From: JABJGO01 sp963921245
GTDB taxonomy: Bacteria; Pseudomonadota; Alphaproteobacteria; Rhodospirillales; Casp-alpha2
Length of the DNA: 64,000 nucleotides
Reading direction: 5' to 3'
Assembly: GCA_963921245.4 (NCBI GenBank)
Contig: CAWUEY030000001.1
Span: 868,001-932,000, forward strand
A model generated the notes under the pieces. That model saw nothing but the letters and a program-made list of their open reading frames with translations. It ran no database searches and was not told where the DNA came from. Below, piece by piece: positions 18,133-26,481 of this stretch (the stretch's first letter is position 1; each line of letters opens with the position of its first letter). The position numbers and the translations under genes were made by a program.

Positions 18133-18709
18133 CACAACGTTCTCGCCTGCCAGGACGTCACCGCTTGATGGTATGGTTGCGCCTGCCATGGGCACGGTTG
18201 CCCTGGGCGAACGCCGCTTCGTCGGCAAGGTGAACCTGCGCGGTGATACCGATAACAGCGATTTTACCGCCATGATCCGTGATGTACTGGGTACGGACCT
18301 GCCAACTACGCCCAACACGGTCAATGCCACCTCGGCATTCACCATCTTCTGGCTTGGTCCCGACGAATGGCTGATCCATACGAGCGAAGACAAGCAGGGC
18401 GCGCTCATGGACCGTCTGCGCTCGGCGCTTGGCGACACTCACAGCGCCGTCACGGACGTAACCGACTACTATGTGGTGATCGAGATGCAGGGTGCGGCCT
18501 GCCGTGATGTGCTGGCCCGTGGCTGCTCGGTGGATTTCCACCCGCGGGTGTTTGGGCCCGGTCGTTGCGCCCAGACCCACTTCAGCCATGCCAACGTGCT
18601 GATCCATCAGGTCAACGACACGGACTTCCATGTGCAGGGCCGCTGGACCTACGCCCGATACCTGTGGACGTATCTGGCCGAGGCGATCGAAAATCTGGCG
18701 GGCCTGTAG
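18125..18709 (+). CDS. soxG: Sarcosine oxidase, gamma subunit
   Basis: 194 residues from GTG 18125, chosen because AAGGAG lies eight bases upstream; the start overlaps the soxA stop by eight bases. The protein has the GcvT-related small fold of gamma subunits, with FTIFWLGPDEWLIHT and DVTDYYVVIEMQGAACRDVL as recognisable family stretches. It completes the heterotetramer. Downstream there is a long spacer with a hairpin, consistent with the operon ending here. Confidence 0.92.
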   Translation: MASTTFSPARTSPLDGMVAPAMGTVALGERRFVGKVNLRGDTDNSDFTAMIRDVLGTDLPTTPNTVNATSAFTIFWLGPDEWLIHTSEDKQGALMDRLRSALGDTHSAVTDVTDYYVVIEMQGAACRDVLARGCSVDFHPRVFGPGRCAQTHFSHANVLIHQVNDTDFHVQGRWTYARYLWTYLAEAIENLAGL

Positions 18710-18768
18710 AGCAGTCACAAATCCTGTGAGGTTTCAGGTAAAAATAAGTCGTTCTCAGCGTCTCAAGG

Positions 18769-18795
18769 CTTGCTCTTGAAGAATAGAAGAGCAAG
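18769..18795 (+). terminator. Hairpin downstream of the sox operon
   Basis: CTTGCTCTT (18769-18777), a nine-base loop and AAGAGCAAG (18787-18795) form a perfect 9-bp stem 60 bases after soxG. There is no T run after it, so it is a weak candidate for intrinsic termination and might instead protect the mRNA 3' end. Confidence 0.4.
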
Positions 18796-19112
18796 GAGGC
18801 AGGAGAACCCGCCAAACGGTGTTATAGAAGAATACGCGATTGTTTTGGACATACCCCCATCACGAGCGCGCCGGGTCTCGCGTTGATAAAATGAGTACAG
18901 CATCACAAGGTCAAAGAGGGTGCCTATGGCCACGGGGATTGGACCTTCTGTGAATTCAGAAACGAATCCCAGGACAAACGAGATTCCATCGGCGACGATA
19001 ATGCACTACTTTCTGTCTGCTTTTTGACGTTCTCGTATCCCGGATACATGATCAGCCCTTTTTTGTGACTCAAAATTTGCTCGGCGAAAGCGCGTTTCGA
19101 GGGTGTGTATCA
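18796..19112. other. Spacer between the sox operon and the second ABC operon
   Basis: About 320 bases without a recognisable gene. Several short frames are interrupted and carry no family signature. The right end merges into the operator-promoter region of the next operon. Confidence 0.4.
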
Positions 19113-19136
19113 AAAAAATGAATCCATTCAAATTTT
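19113..19136. promoter_or_regulatory. Operator 1 upstream of the second ABC operon
   Basis: Inverted repeat with core TGAAT-CC-ATTCA flanked by A and T tracts; arms of 11 bases with two mismatches, centred at 19124.5. It shares its core with operator 2, whose centre is exactly 53 bases away (about five helical turns). It lies just upstream of a TTGACT -35 box. Confidence 0.7.
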
Positions 19137-19139
19137 GCA

Positions 19140-19169
19140 TTGACTTTCAGGTAGACTCTGGGGAATAAA
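19140..19169 (+). promoter_or_regulatory. Putative sigma-70 promoter of the second ABC operon
   Basis: TTGACT (19140-19145), then 18 bases, then AATAAA (19164-19169). The -10 region lies inside operator 2, so a regulator bound there would block transcription. Assignment is by eye. Confidence 0.5.
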
Positions 19170-19192
19170 AATGAATCCATTCATTTTTATTC
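19163..19192. promoter_or_regulatory. Operator 2, perfect 30-base palindrome
   Basis: Left arm GAATAAAAATGAAT (19163-19176), centre CC, right arm ATTCATTTTTATTC (19179-19192): a perfect 14-base inverted repeat with a two-base centre. It overlaps the predicted -10 element and shares its core with operator 1. The shape suits a TetR/BetI-like or GntR-like dimer; no such regulator is encoded in the window. Confidence 0.75.
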
Positions 19193-19238
19193 AACATAAG
19201 AACAATGAAAAAGTGAACCCGATAAATAGGAGGTTACG

Positions 19239-20306
19239 ATGACGCTTTCAAAATGGTTTACGATCTCGACCGTCGCAGCAGGAGTTGCCGCCACAGTTTT
19301 TTCAACCCAATCCAGGGCGGCTGACGAACTCAATGCACTTGTTTGGTGTGATCATACCGATCCTGCTTTGATTGACCCGTTCGAAAAAAAACACGATGTG
19401 AAGGTCAATCTGAAAGAATATGAGGGCACCGGGGCTGCATTGGCAATCGTCGAACAATCCCGCCCCGGTGACTGGGACGTTTTTGTGGTCGACGGCGTGG
19501 ATGTTCCGGGTGTCGTTGAATCAGGCCTGTCGGCCGAACTGCCGCAAGACGAGTTGCCTCTAGATGACGTCTTTGACGCTGTCAAGATGAAGGATGTGAC
19601 CTTCAAGGACGGCAAAATGTACGCGATCATGGAAAAGTTCGGTTACAACGTCATCAGTTACAACACGGAAAAGGTTGATCCCACAGATATGCGTGACCTG
19701 AATACGTTGTGGTCCGACAAATACAAGGGACGGATTGCCGTATACGATTACTACATTCCCCTAATGGAACTTGTTGCCCTGAAAATGGGCATCAAACCCT
19801 CCGACATTACCACGGATGTCCTACCGCAGATAAAAGAGGAACTATTCAAGCTCAAGGAAAACTCGGTCATGGTAGGTGACGTGGTTGCTTCTTCCACCGC
19901 GCTTGCCGTTGGCGAGGCCGATATCCTCATCGGAGGTGGCGAATGGGCAGTTTCCGTCCTGTCTTCTGAACAACCGGAGTTGGATTGGGTGCTTCCAGAT
20001 CAGGGCGGTATGCTATGGAGTCAATCACTGGCTGTATTCGAGTCTTCCAATAATAAGGACCTCGCCATTGAATTTGTAAAATACACCATGAGTCCCGAAG
20101 GACAGGCGCGTCTGGCAACCTCTTCCTGCTTCTGGGGAATGCCCGCCAATTCAAAAGCGGTCGCTCACCTGACCGAGCAGCAAAGAAACGCTCTGCGCTG
20201 GAATGAACAGGCGGAGTTCCAGAAGAATTCCCATCGGTATTTCATTCCCGATGCGCAACTGGACAGTGCCATGCTGGATGTCTGGACCGAATTCCTACAG
20301 CATTGA
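19239..20306 (+). CDS. Periplasmic solute-binding protein of a second spermidine/putrescine-type ABC importer
   Basis: 355 residues with a Sec-type signal (FTISTVAAGVAATVFSTQSR, cleavage near SRAA) and a mature start ELNALVWCDHTDPALIDPFE, as in PotD/PotF-like proteins. AGGAGG lies just before ATG 19239. It differs clearly from the Tat-exported paralogue at 3360, so the two systems are not a recent duplication. It heads an operon of binding protein, two permeases, ATPase and a metallo-beta-lactamase-fold protein, under the paired operators. Ligand unknown; a creatine, sarcosine, betaine-like or polyamine compound would fit the neighbourhood. Confidence 0.85.
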   Translation: MTLSKWFTISTVAAGVAATVFSTQSRAADELNALVWCDHTDPALIDPFEKKHDVKVNLKEYEGTGAALAIVEQSRPGDWDVFVVDGVDVPGVVESGLSAELPQDELPLDDVFDAVKMKDVTFKDGKMYAIMEKFGYNVISYNTEKVDPTDMRDLNTLWSDKYKGRIAVYDYYIPLMELVALKMGIKPSDITTDVLPQIKEELFKLKENSVMVGDVVASSTALAVGEADILIGGGEWAVSVLSSEQPELDWVLPDQGGMLWSQSLAVFESSNNKDLAIEFVKYTMSPEGQARLATSSCFWGMPANSKAVAHLTEQQRNALRWNEQAEFQKNSHRYFIPDAQLDSAMLDVWTEFLQH

Positions 20307-20349
20307 TCCGTAACACACCGGTCTGATTTAAACTCTATCTTTTCATATC

Positions 20350-21216
20350 ATGACAACCTATCCCCCCAGGTCTCACCCCGAACACCGGCGAGCCTGGGGG
20401 CTACTTTTTCCGGCACTGGCTTGGACCAGTATGTTTTTTCTGTTGCCGATGATCATCATGGCTGTCTACAGCCTCTGGAAGCGGGTCGGCAACAAGGTCA
20501 TCATGGATGTATCGATCGGCAACTACGAGAATTTCTTTGCCAAATCTTTTCTCTTTGAATCCCTTGTAAACTCCCTCGAAGTTACTGTCGTCGTAACCCT
20601 TACGAGCATTCTTCTCGCCTATCCACTGGCCTACATCCTCGCCGAAAAAGTACCGGAACGCTGGCAGCGTATGGCCCTGATACTCGCGATCCTGCCGTTT
20701 TGGACGTCTTATCTCGTCCGGTCCTACAGCTGGTTACTGGTTTTGTCGGAAGGCGGTATTATCTCCAACTTCCTGCTGGATGCTGGCATCACCGATGAAC
20801 CGGTTTCCTTTGCCAATAGTCGCTCCGCTACAGTCATCGGATTTGTCCATTTCTTTGTGATGCTGTTGACGTTGACTATTTTTGCCAATCTCAGGCAGTT
20901 ACCAAAAAACTATTGGAAAGTTGCCGCCGATCTGGGTGCTGGTCCAATCCAAACATTCATCTACGTGGTCTTTCCGCTGACCCTGCCAGGTATCATAGTT
21001 GGTGCCTTTCTAACGTTTGTTTTATGTATCGGCGACTACATCACTCCCGCGGTCCTCGGCGGTAAACGGGAACTGCTGCTGCCGCAGACCATCATGCTAC
21101 AAATCGAACGCCGGTCTGACTTCCCGAGCGCATCTGCGCTTGCGATGATCCTCATGGTTGTCGTCAGTCTGGTTTACATGGCCTTTGCCCGATGGCTCAA
21201 ACTGGATCGGATGTAG
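20350..21216 (+). CDS. ABC importer permease, PotB type (second system)
   Basis: 288 residues, six membrane helices, first at about 15-38 (LLFPALAWTSMFFLLPMIIM). The coupling loop WKVAADLGAGPIQTFIYVVF and the stretch LCIGDYITPAVLGG are characteristic of PotB/PotH permeases. Start ATG 20350 lies 43 bases after the binding protein. Works with the 21229 product. Confidence 0.87.
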   Translation: MTTYPPRSHPEHRRAWGLLFPALAWTSMFFLLPMIIMAVYSLWKRVGNKVIMDVSIGNYENFFAKSFLFESLVNSLEVTVVVTLTSILLAYPLAYILAEKVPERWQRMALILAILPFWTSYLVRSYSWLLVLSEGGIISNFLLDAGITDEPVSFANSRSATVIGFVHFFVMLLTLTIFANLRQLPKNYWKVAADLGAGPIQTFIYVVFPLTLPGIIVGAFLTFVLCIGDYITPAVLGGKRELLLPQTIMLQIERRSDFPSASALAMILMVVVSLVYMAFARWLKLDRM

Positions 21217-21228
21217 GGAAATTCAGAA

Positions 21229-22005
21229 ATGATCAGAAATCTCCCTGCCATTCTTTACGCCGCCGCTATCTACGGCTTCATCTTCCTGCCCGTGTTCGTT
21301 TTGGTCCTGTTTTCCTTCCAGGAGTCCCGCGTTCCCATCCCACCCTTTAATGGTCCCAGTTTTAAATGGTATACGGCATTCCTATCTGACGGACGGATCA
21401 TGGACTCACTATTCAATTCCCTGATCGTAGCTTTCGGATCGTCCTCCCTATCCGTCATTCTTGGATTCCTGGCGGCCTATTCTCTCGCTAGGCACAACAT
21501 CCGGTTCAGTGGCCTGTTCCAGGGTCTGCTGACTGCGCCGCTCACTGTCAGTTACCTGATCATCGCCATGGGATTGTTGATTACCTTCAATACACTGGGT
21601 ATTCCAAAATCCCTGCTGACGGTGAGCATCGGTCACGTGGTAATCAACCTGCCGCTCTGTTTTGCCATCATATACAGTCAAATGGGCGACCATCAGGCCA
21701 ATATGGAACGCGCCGCACGGGACCTGGGAGCCAGGGAATGGCAAGTCATCACCCTGATTAGTATGCCCATACTATGGCCCGCCATGTTTGCTTCGTTCTT
21801 TCTTTCCGTCACGTTTTCATGGGATGAATTCATTATAGCCTTCATGGTCAGCCGCTTTGACGTCACGCTCCCCGTTGAGATCTGGAGTATGCTGCGGAGC
21901 GGGCTGAACCCTAAAACCAATGCCGTCGGCAGTTTCGTCTTCCTGGTATCCGCAGCAGTTGTCTTTCTGCTTGATTTTGTTCTCTTTCGAAAGAAAGAAC
22001 CATGA
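21229..22005 (+). CDS. ABC importer permease, PotC type (second system)
   Basis: 258 residues, six membrane helices. The coupling loop MERAARDLGAREWQVITLI and SFSWDEFI-like region typical of PotC/PotI are present (TFSWDEFIIAFMVSRF). It starts 12 bases after the partner permease and its last four bases overlap the ATPase ATG at 22002, showing translational coupling. Confidence 0.88.
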   Translation: MIRNLPAILYAAAIYGFIFLPVFVLVLFSFQESRVPIPPFNGPSFKWYTAFLSDGRIMDSLFNSLIVAFGSSSLSVILGFLAAYSLARHNIRFSGLFQGLLTAPLTVSYLIIAMGLLITFNTLGIPKSLLTVSIGHVVINLPLCFAIIYSQMGDHQANMERAARDLGAREWQVITLISMPILWPAMFASFFLSVTFSWDEFIIAFMVSRFDVTLPVEIWSMLRSGLNPKTNAVGSFVFLVSAAVVFLLDFVLFRKKEP

Positions 22006-23056
22006 GACCTCCCGCAGTAGAATACAGCAACATCGGCATGACCTTTGGAGAGAAAGTTGCTGTCACCAACATAAATTTGTCGATCAATAAGGGAAAATTT
22101 GTTGTTCTGCTGGGGCCATCCGGTGGGGGGAAACCACGTTGCTCAATATTCTCGGCGGTTTTCTCGAACCGACCCGCGGACAGGTCCTCATCAACGGTGA
22201 AGACGTTACTGCCATTCCGCCAGCAAAACGCCCCACCACCACAGTGTTTCAGGATTATGCCCTGTTCCCACACATGTCGGTCGCCGCGAACGTCGCCTTT
22301 GGCCTGAAGATGCGATATGTTCCTTCAGCGGAACAGAGTAAACGCGTCGAGAGCGCTCTGGACATAGTTGGCCTGGCGCATTTGTCCAACTGTCGTATCC
22401 ACGAACTTTCCGGTGGCCAGCGCCAGCGGATTGCCCTCGCCCGCGCGTTGGTCGTCGAACCCTCTGTACTGTTGCTGGATGAGCCGCTTGGTGCTCTCGA
22501 TATGAAACTTCGCCGCCAGATGCAGGAAGAGCTAAAGGCCATCCAGAAACGTGTAGGAACAACCTTTGTCCATGTAACACACGATCAGGAAGAAGCCATG
22601 GCCATTGCAGACACCATCGTCGTGATGAATAACGGCTTTATTGAAGACATGGGCAATCCGGAACGTATCTACCTTCGTCCGGCTTCACGGTTTACAGCCG
22701 GTTTCATGGGTGAAAGCAATTTTATCGAGGGAACCGTTTCCGGAACGTCGGGCCGTTCAGTACACGTAAACACAGCGTTCGGAACGCTGACCGCTGAGGG
22801 CGAGGCGGATGAAGAAAGTTCGGTGACCCTCTCTTTGCGACCGGAACATTTGAACGTATCCGGTGAAGGACAATCCCTTGGAAGTGCAACTGTGCTGGAT
22901 GTCGGTTTCTTCGGAACCCATCATCAATGTCAGGCTGTGCTTGAGGGTACAAAAACCCCGTTCAAAGCCCGGCTACCTCAAAAAGATACCATCGAACCAG
23001 GCACCAGAATCGAGTTGTTCTTTGAACCCGCAGATCTTGTGCTGCTGAAAGTGTAA
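22002..23056 (+). pseudogene. ABC importer ATPase (PotA type), frameshifted in Walker A
   Basis: The first frame (ATG 22002) reads normally to GPSGGGK and then derails. The rest (TTLLNILGGFLEPTRGQ onward) is in another frame and complete: LSGGQRQRIALARALVVEP, VLLLDEPLGALD, VTHDQEEAMAIAD and a TOBE-like tail ending 23056. One A is missing at the AAA of 22131-22133; restoring it yields a full protein of about 350 residues. Either a real inactivating mutation or a sequence error. Because everything else in the operon is intact and no other decay is visible in this gene, error or very recent loss is likely. The ATPase at 6237 might substitute. Confidence 0.8.
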
Positions 23057-23060
23057 ACCT

Positions 23061-23777
23061 TTGGAAACTGTATCACCCGATATCTGGTATGAAACCAAAA
23101 CTCTCGATGATGACGTTACCTACATTGGTGAGCCGTTCATCAAAGAGTTCTATCGCTGCAACATCTGGCACGTACGGGGTCGTGACAAGGACATGCTGGT
23201 GGACTCAGGCATGGGTGTTGTCAGTCTCCGCGAGCATGTGCCACGGGTGACCGAAAAACCCTGTGTGGCAGTCGCCAGTCACACCCATTTTGATCACATC
23301 GGGTGTCATCATGAATTTGAAGAGCGGCTGGTTCATCGAGACGAGGCCGATATTATGGCGCGCCCTACTCGCGAAAACACATTCGCAGATCACTACGTGA
23401 CTGATGATATCTTCATCAAACTACCCCCGGCGCCCTATGAATCCTTTCAGTATAACGTCCGTAAAGCACCCGCCACGCGCATTATTGACGACGGTGATGT
23501 GGTCGATCTCGGTGATCGTTGTTTTGAGGTCTTGCACACGCCTGGGCACTCCCTGGGTGAAATCGTACTCTGGGAAAAGGCAACCGGAATTCTGTTTTCG
23601 GGCGACATGATTTATGATGGCCCTCTCATCGACGATGACATACCGATGTATGTGGAGTCCATGAAACGTATCTATGGTTTGCCCGTGCGCGTTGTCCACG
23701 GTGGCCATTTTCCGAGTTTCGGCGGAGACCGCTATCGTCAATTGATCCTAAAATATCTGGAAGAAAAAGGGGCCTAG
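23061..23777 (+). CDS. Metallo-beta-lactamase-fold hydrolase
   Basis: 238 residues from TTG 23061. The metal motif H-x-H-x-D-H is SHTHFDHIG (His74, His76, Asp78, His79). Further ligands are in VLHTPGHSLGEIV and LFSGDMIYDG, and a final His in VVHGGHFPSF. It begins four bases after the ATPase gene, so it is part of the transporter operon and under the same operators. Substrate is not evident; a hydrolase acting on the imported compound is the natural guess. Confidence 0.85.
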   Translation: METVSPDIWYETKTLDDDVTYIGEPFIKEFYRCNIWHVRGRDKDMLVDSGMGVVSLREHVPRVTEKPCVAVASHTHFDHIGCHHEFEERLVHRDEADIMARPTRENTFADHYVTDDIFIKLPPAPYESFQYNVRKAPATRIIDDGDVVDLGDRCFEVLHTPGHSLGEIVLWEKATGILFSGDMIYDGPLIDDDIPMYVESMKRIYGLPVRVVHGGHFPSFGGDRYRQLILKYLEEKGA

Positions 23778-23868
23778 TCGGCACCACGAACACGACTTTG
23801 TTCACGGTTGCCGCTTACCGCCCTGGGATGTAGAGAATACCGGCTACATCCCGAAACCAGAACTCATC

Positions 23869-24508
23869 ATGTTCTTGCTTGTCAACGGTTACATTCTGGC
23901 TGCTTTTTCTGTTGCGGGTTTTTACCTGCTGGTTGTCCACGGCACCACAATCATCATGGTGGTCAGACAGTCTCTTGCCCATGGTCGCAACGTGGCGATG
24001 GCTGGCTGTTGGATTGGGTGATCTGACGTCCACTAGGCCGTAGATCGCAGGTGTTGGAACGACCCTGGCGGCATCTGCCACTACCTTTCTGGTTATCAAG
24101 TGGGTTGGTGCTGTGTACCTGATCTGGCGATAGTGTCAAGATATGGCGCTCGCCCATCACCCCCTGCAACCGGACAAGGCTACCGCCACGTCCTCGGCGC
24201 AGAGCTTAAACGTGTTTCGGGATGCGTTCCTGGTAACGTTGTTCAATCCCAAGGGCATAGTTTTCTTTGTCGCTTGTGTCCCTCAGTTCATTTCTGTGTA
24301 ACGGGCGTTTGCGCCTCAGGCCTCTGTTTTTGTGATCACATTTGTTATTCTGGGCATGGTCAATGCTGCAGGCTATGCGATCCTCGCCGGGATGGCGCGA
24401 AACTGGATCAGGCAACCGAACATCCTACGGACCGTGACTCGTCTGGGTGCAGGGTTTCTGGTTTCCGCAGGTATCGCGTCACTGTTCGTGCGACGGGGGA
24501 ATTCCTGA
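23869..24508 (+). pseudogene. Decayed LysE/RhtB-family exporter
   Basis: Fragments in different frames reconstruct a LysE-type protein: MFLLVNGYILAAFSVAGFYL at the start, then FRDAFLVTLFNPKGIVFFVA, which is the LysE signature region, and a C-terminal AGMARNWIRQPNILRTVTRL. A stop codon after PQFISV and at least two frameshifts interrupt it. The RhtB/LysE family exports amino acids. Confidence 0.65.
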
Positions 24509-24556
24509 TAATTTTTTCTCTAAACAAAAAATACCATGCTGGACGGCATTGTGGTT

Positions 24557-25036
24557 TAGAGCGTTATGCCTATTTTATGGATCCCCAAAAGGTTTGATCT
24601 GTTATTCAAGATGTCGGCTGTAAAAGGAGGTTGGCATATCATGGCAAGACCATTTTCCATTGATCTTCGCGAACGGGTGGTTTCAGCGGTTGTGCGGGGC
24701 GGGGTGTCGTGTCGCGGGGCGATGTCGTCGTCATGGACAATCTCGGCTCCCACAAGAGCAAGGCCATTCGGGGCACCGGAGCCAGGCTGTTCTTCCTGCC
24801 AAAGTATTCCCCCGACTCGAATCCCACCTCTCGGTGAACGCCCTGCATTCACCTGTCGGTCAGTGATAGAACAGTTTTTCTCAAAGCTGAAGCATTGGCT
24901 CCGAAAGGCCGAGCGACGGGACGCGGGCGGTATCAGCGAGGCCATCAACCACATCCTCAACACCGTCACACCGCAGGAATGTGCAAACTACATCAAAAAT
25001 GCCGGATATGAATATACCTAATGGCATAAAGCTCTA
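24557..25036 (+). mobile_element. Internally deleted IS630-family element with both ends
   Basis: The left end TAGAGCGTTATGCC (24557) is mirrored by the right end: the complement of 25023-25036 reads TAGAGCTTTATGCC. Thirteen of 14 bases agree and both ends lie at TA, the IS630/Tc1 target. Inside is a transposase gene with most of its middle deleted. It is about 480 bases long and could be moved only by an intact relative. Confidence 0.8.
24641..25021 (+). pseudogene. IS630 transposase with internal deletion
   Basis: ATG 24641 (after AAAGGAGG) gives MARPFSIDLRERVVSAVVRG, the DNA-binding start. It then jumps to the C-terminal catalytic part: in a second frame GDVVVMDNLGSHKSKAIRG (second Asp of the DDE triad) and LPKYSPDSNP, and in the first frame IEQFFSKLKHWLRKAERRD, holding the final Glu, to the normal end. 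About 150 residues including the first catalytic Asp are gone. Confidence 0.78.
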
Positions 25037-25078
25037 GGTCTGCGCTGCCGAGGTTTTTCAACCTCAGGAGTTTTCAGC

Positions 25079-26155
25079 ATGACAAGGAAGGCTGCACGTA
25101 TTTGGCGTTTTGTCGCCGCTGTTGAAGATCGCCCGGTTTTCGTGGGCGTCGATGTTCACAAGAAGACATATTCGGTTTCGCTGTTCGAGCCGGAAGATGG
25201 GCTGATTGAGGCGCACACCTGCCCCTCCGGCGAGGATGCGCTGACTGAGCAACTCGCTGGCCTCGGATGTCGGATTGCACATGTTGTCTACGAGTCCGGT
25301 CCAACAGGTTTTGTCCTTGCCCTCGTTCTGGGGCGCAGGGGGTTCGCCGTCTCGCGCATTCGAAGGGGATATGCCGCGACCGCCAAGACGGACCGGATCG
25401 ACGCGGAGAAGCTGGCGAGTTACTTTGCGCGAGGGTTGCTTCGTCCCATTGCCATTCCGACTGTCGAGCAGGAAGGCTACCGCGCGCTCGTCAGGCGACG
25501 CAAGCGCGTTGCGGAGAGCCGTGGCAAGATCAAACAGAAGATCAAGGGCTTTCTTCTGGCCTCCGGCATCGCGGAACCGGAGAGCCTTTGGGCATGGTCG
25601 GCGGCGGCAGGCGATCTGGCGGCGCTGCCTCTCCCGTCCGAACACCGCCTGGCTCTCGCCTCGATGGTCCGGGAGTATCTGTTTCTTCTTGCCGAGGACA
25701 AATCGCTGAACGCCGGGATCAGGACCGCGACGGCGCGAATGCACGCGGCGAGGTTCGAGCGTTTGACCTCCATTGCCGGGATTGGCGAGACCGACGCATC
25801 GACCTTTCTGGCCGAGCTGTTCTCTCCCGAACGCTTCAACCGGCCCGAGGAAGTGACGTCCTGTCTCGGCCTTGCGCCGGTGGTCAGTCGGAGCGGCGGC
25901 GGACCGGTCCGGGCGAAGCTACGCCCCGTGGGCCAGAGACGGCTGCGCGCCATCCTGGTCGAGGCCGCGTGGCAATGGACTTGGCGCAATGCGGAGGCCA
26001 AGGCGCTCTACAACCGTCATTTTGTAAAATCAGACATTGCGCAGAAGGCGATCTGCGCCGTCGCCAGGAAACGCGCAATCAAGCTTTGGCGCAGGGCGAT
26101 GGGAACGTCGCCGGCGCCAATGGAGGGCGCCGCGCGCGGGGCGTGGTCGGGATAA
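25079..26155 (+). CDS. IS110-family transposase (DEDD recombinase), apparently intact
   Basis: 358 residues. The N-terminal RuvC-like DEDD domain shows VFVGVDVHKKTYSV (Asp25), VYESGPTGF and KTDRIDAEKLA. The C-terminal Transposase_20 domain has ERLTSIAGIGETDASTF and CLGLAPVVSRSGGG, the latter carrying the conserved Ser. No stops or frameshifts. It begins only 42 bases after the right end of the IS630 element. IS110 elements use a bridge RNA from a non-coding end of the element; the spacer upstream is too short, so if present it should lie downstream (26156-26480). Confidence 0.88.
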   Translation: MTRKAARIWRFVAAVEDRPVFVGVDVHKKTYSVSLFEPEDGLIEAHTCPSGEDALTEQLAGLGCRIAHVVYESGPTGFVLALVLGRRGFAVSRIRRGYAATAKTDRIDAEKLASYFARGLLRPIAIPTVEQEGYRALVRRRKRVAESRGKIKQKIKGFLLASGIAEPESLWAWSAAAGDLAALPLPSEHRLALASMVREYLFLLAEDKSLNAGIRTATARMHAARFERLTSIAGIGETDASTFLAELFSPERFNRPEEVTSCLGLAPVVSRSGGGPVRAKLRPVGQRRLRAILVEAAWQWTWRNAEAKALYNRHFVKSDIAQKAICAVARKRAIKLWRRAMGTSPAPMEGAARGAWSG

Positions 26156-26481
26156 CCGACGACAAAAAAAGGTAGCGCCCTCATCCACCAGCACGCACCG
26201 AAAACGGTACTTGGTGATCCTGCATCCTGACAGGCACGAATAACAAAAGGCTTACGCGAACCGGTGATAGAGCCAACATACAACATACAACATATCCAAC
26301 GCCCGAGCACTGGCGGCGGACAAAACCTGTTGCGCTCAAAGCTGCCGACCAAAAAGCAACACTTGTGAAGATCGGGATAATCTCCCCGTTTTGCATTCTC
26401 CTGTTGACATGCGGCCACATAAAAAATGGCCCTGAGCAGAGCCGTTCTCATGTCCCGTTTTGAACAGGGTTGGTTGTCCGG
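26156..26481. other. Non-coding stretch after the IS110 transposase, possible element end
   Basis: About 325 bases with no gene. It lies between the transposase stop and the end of leuD. A short triplicated ACATACA-like motif sits near 26276-26290, and GGCCA/TGGCC near 26413-26431 can pair. If the element belongs to the IS1111 subgroup, its bridge RNA would be encoded here. I cannot define the right end or a structure by eye. Confidence 0.35.

Noticed and set aside
22206..22580. Minus-strand frames opposite the ATPase at 22002
   Set aside because: Mirror image of the conserved ABC motifs; the plus-strand protein explains the region.
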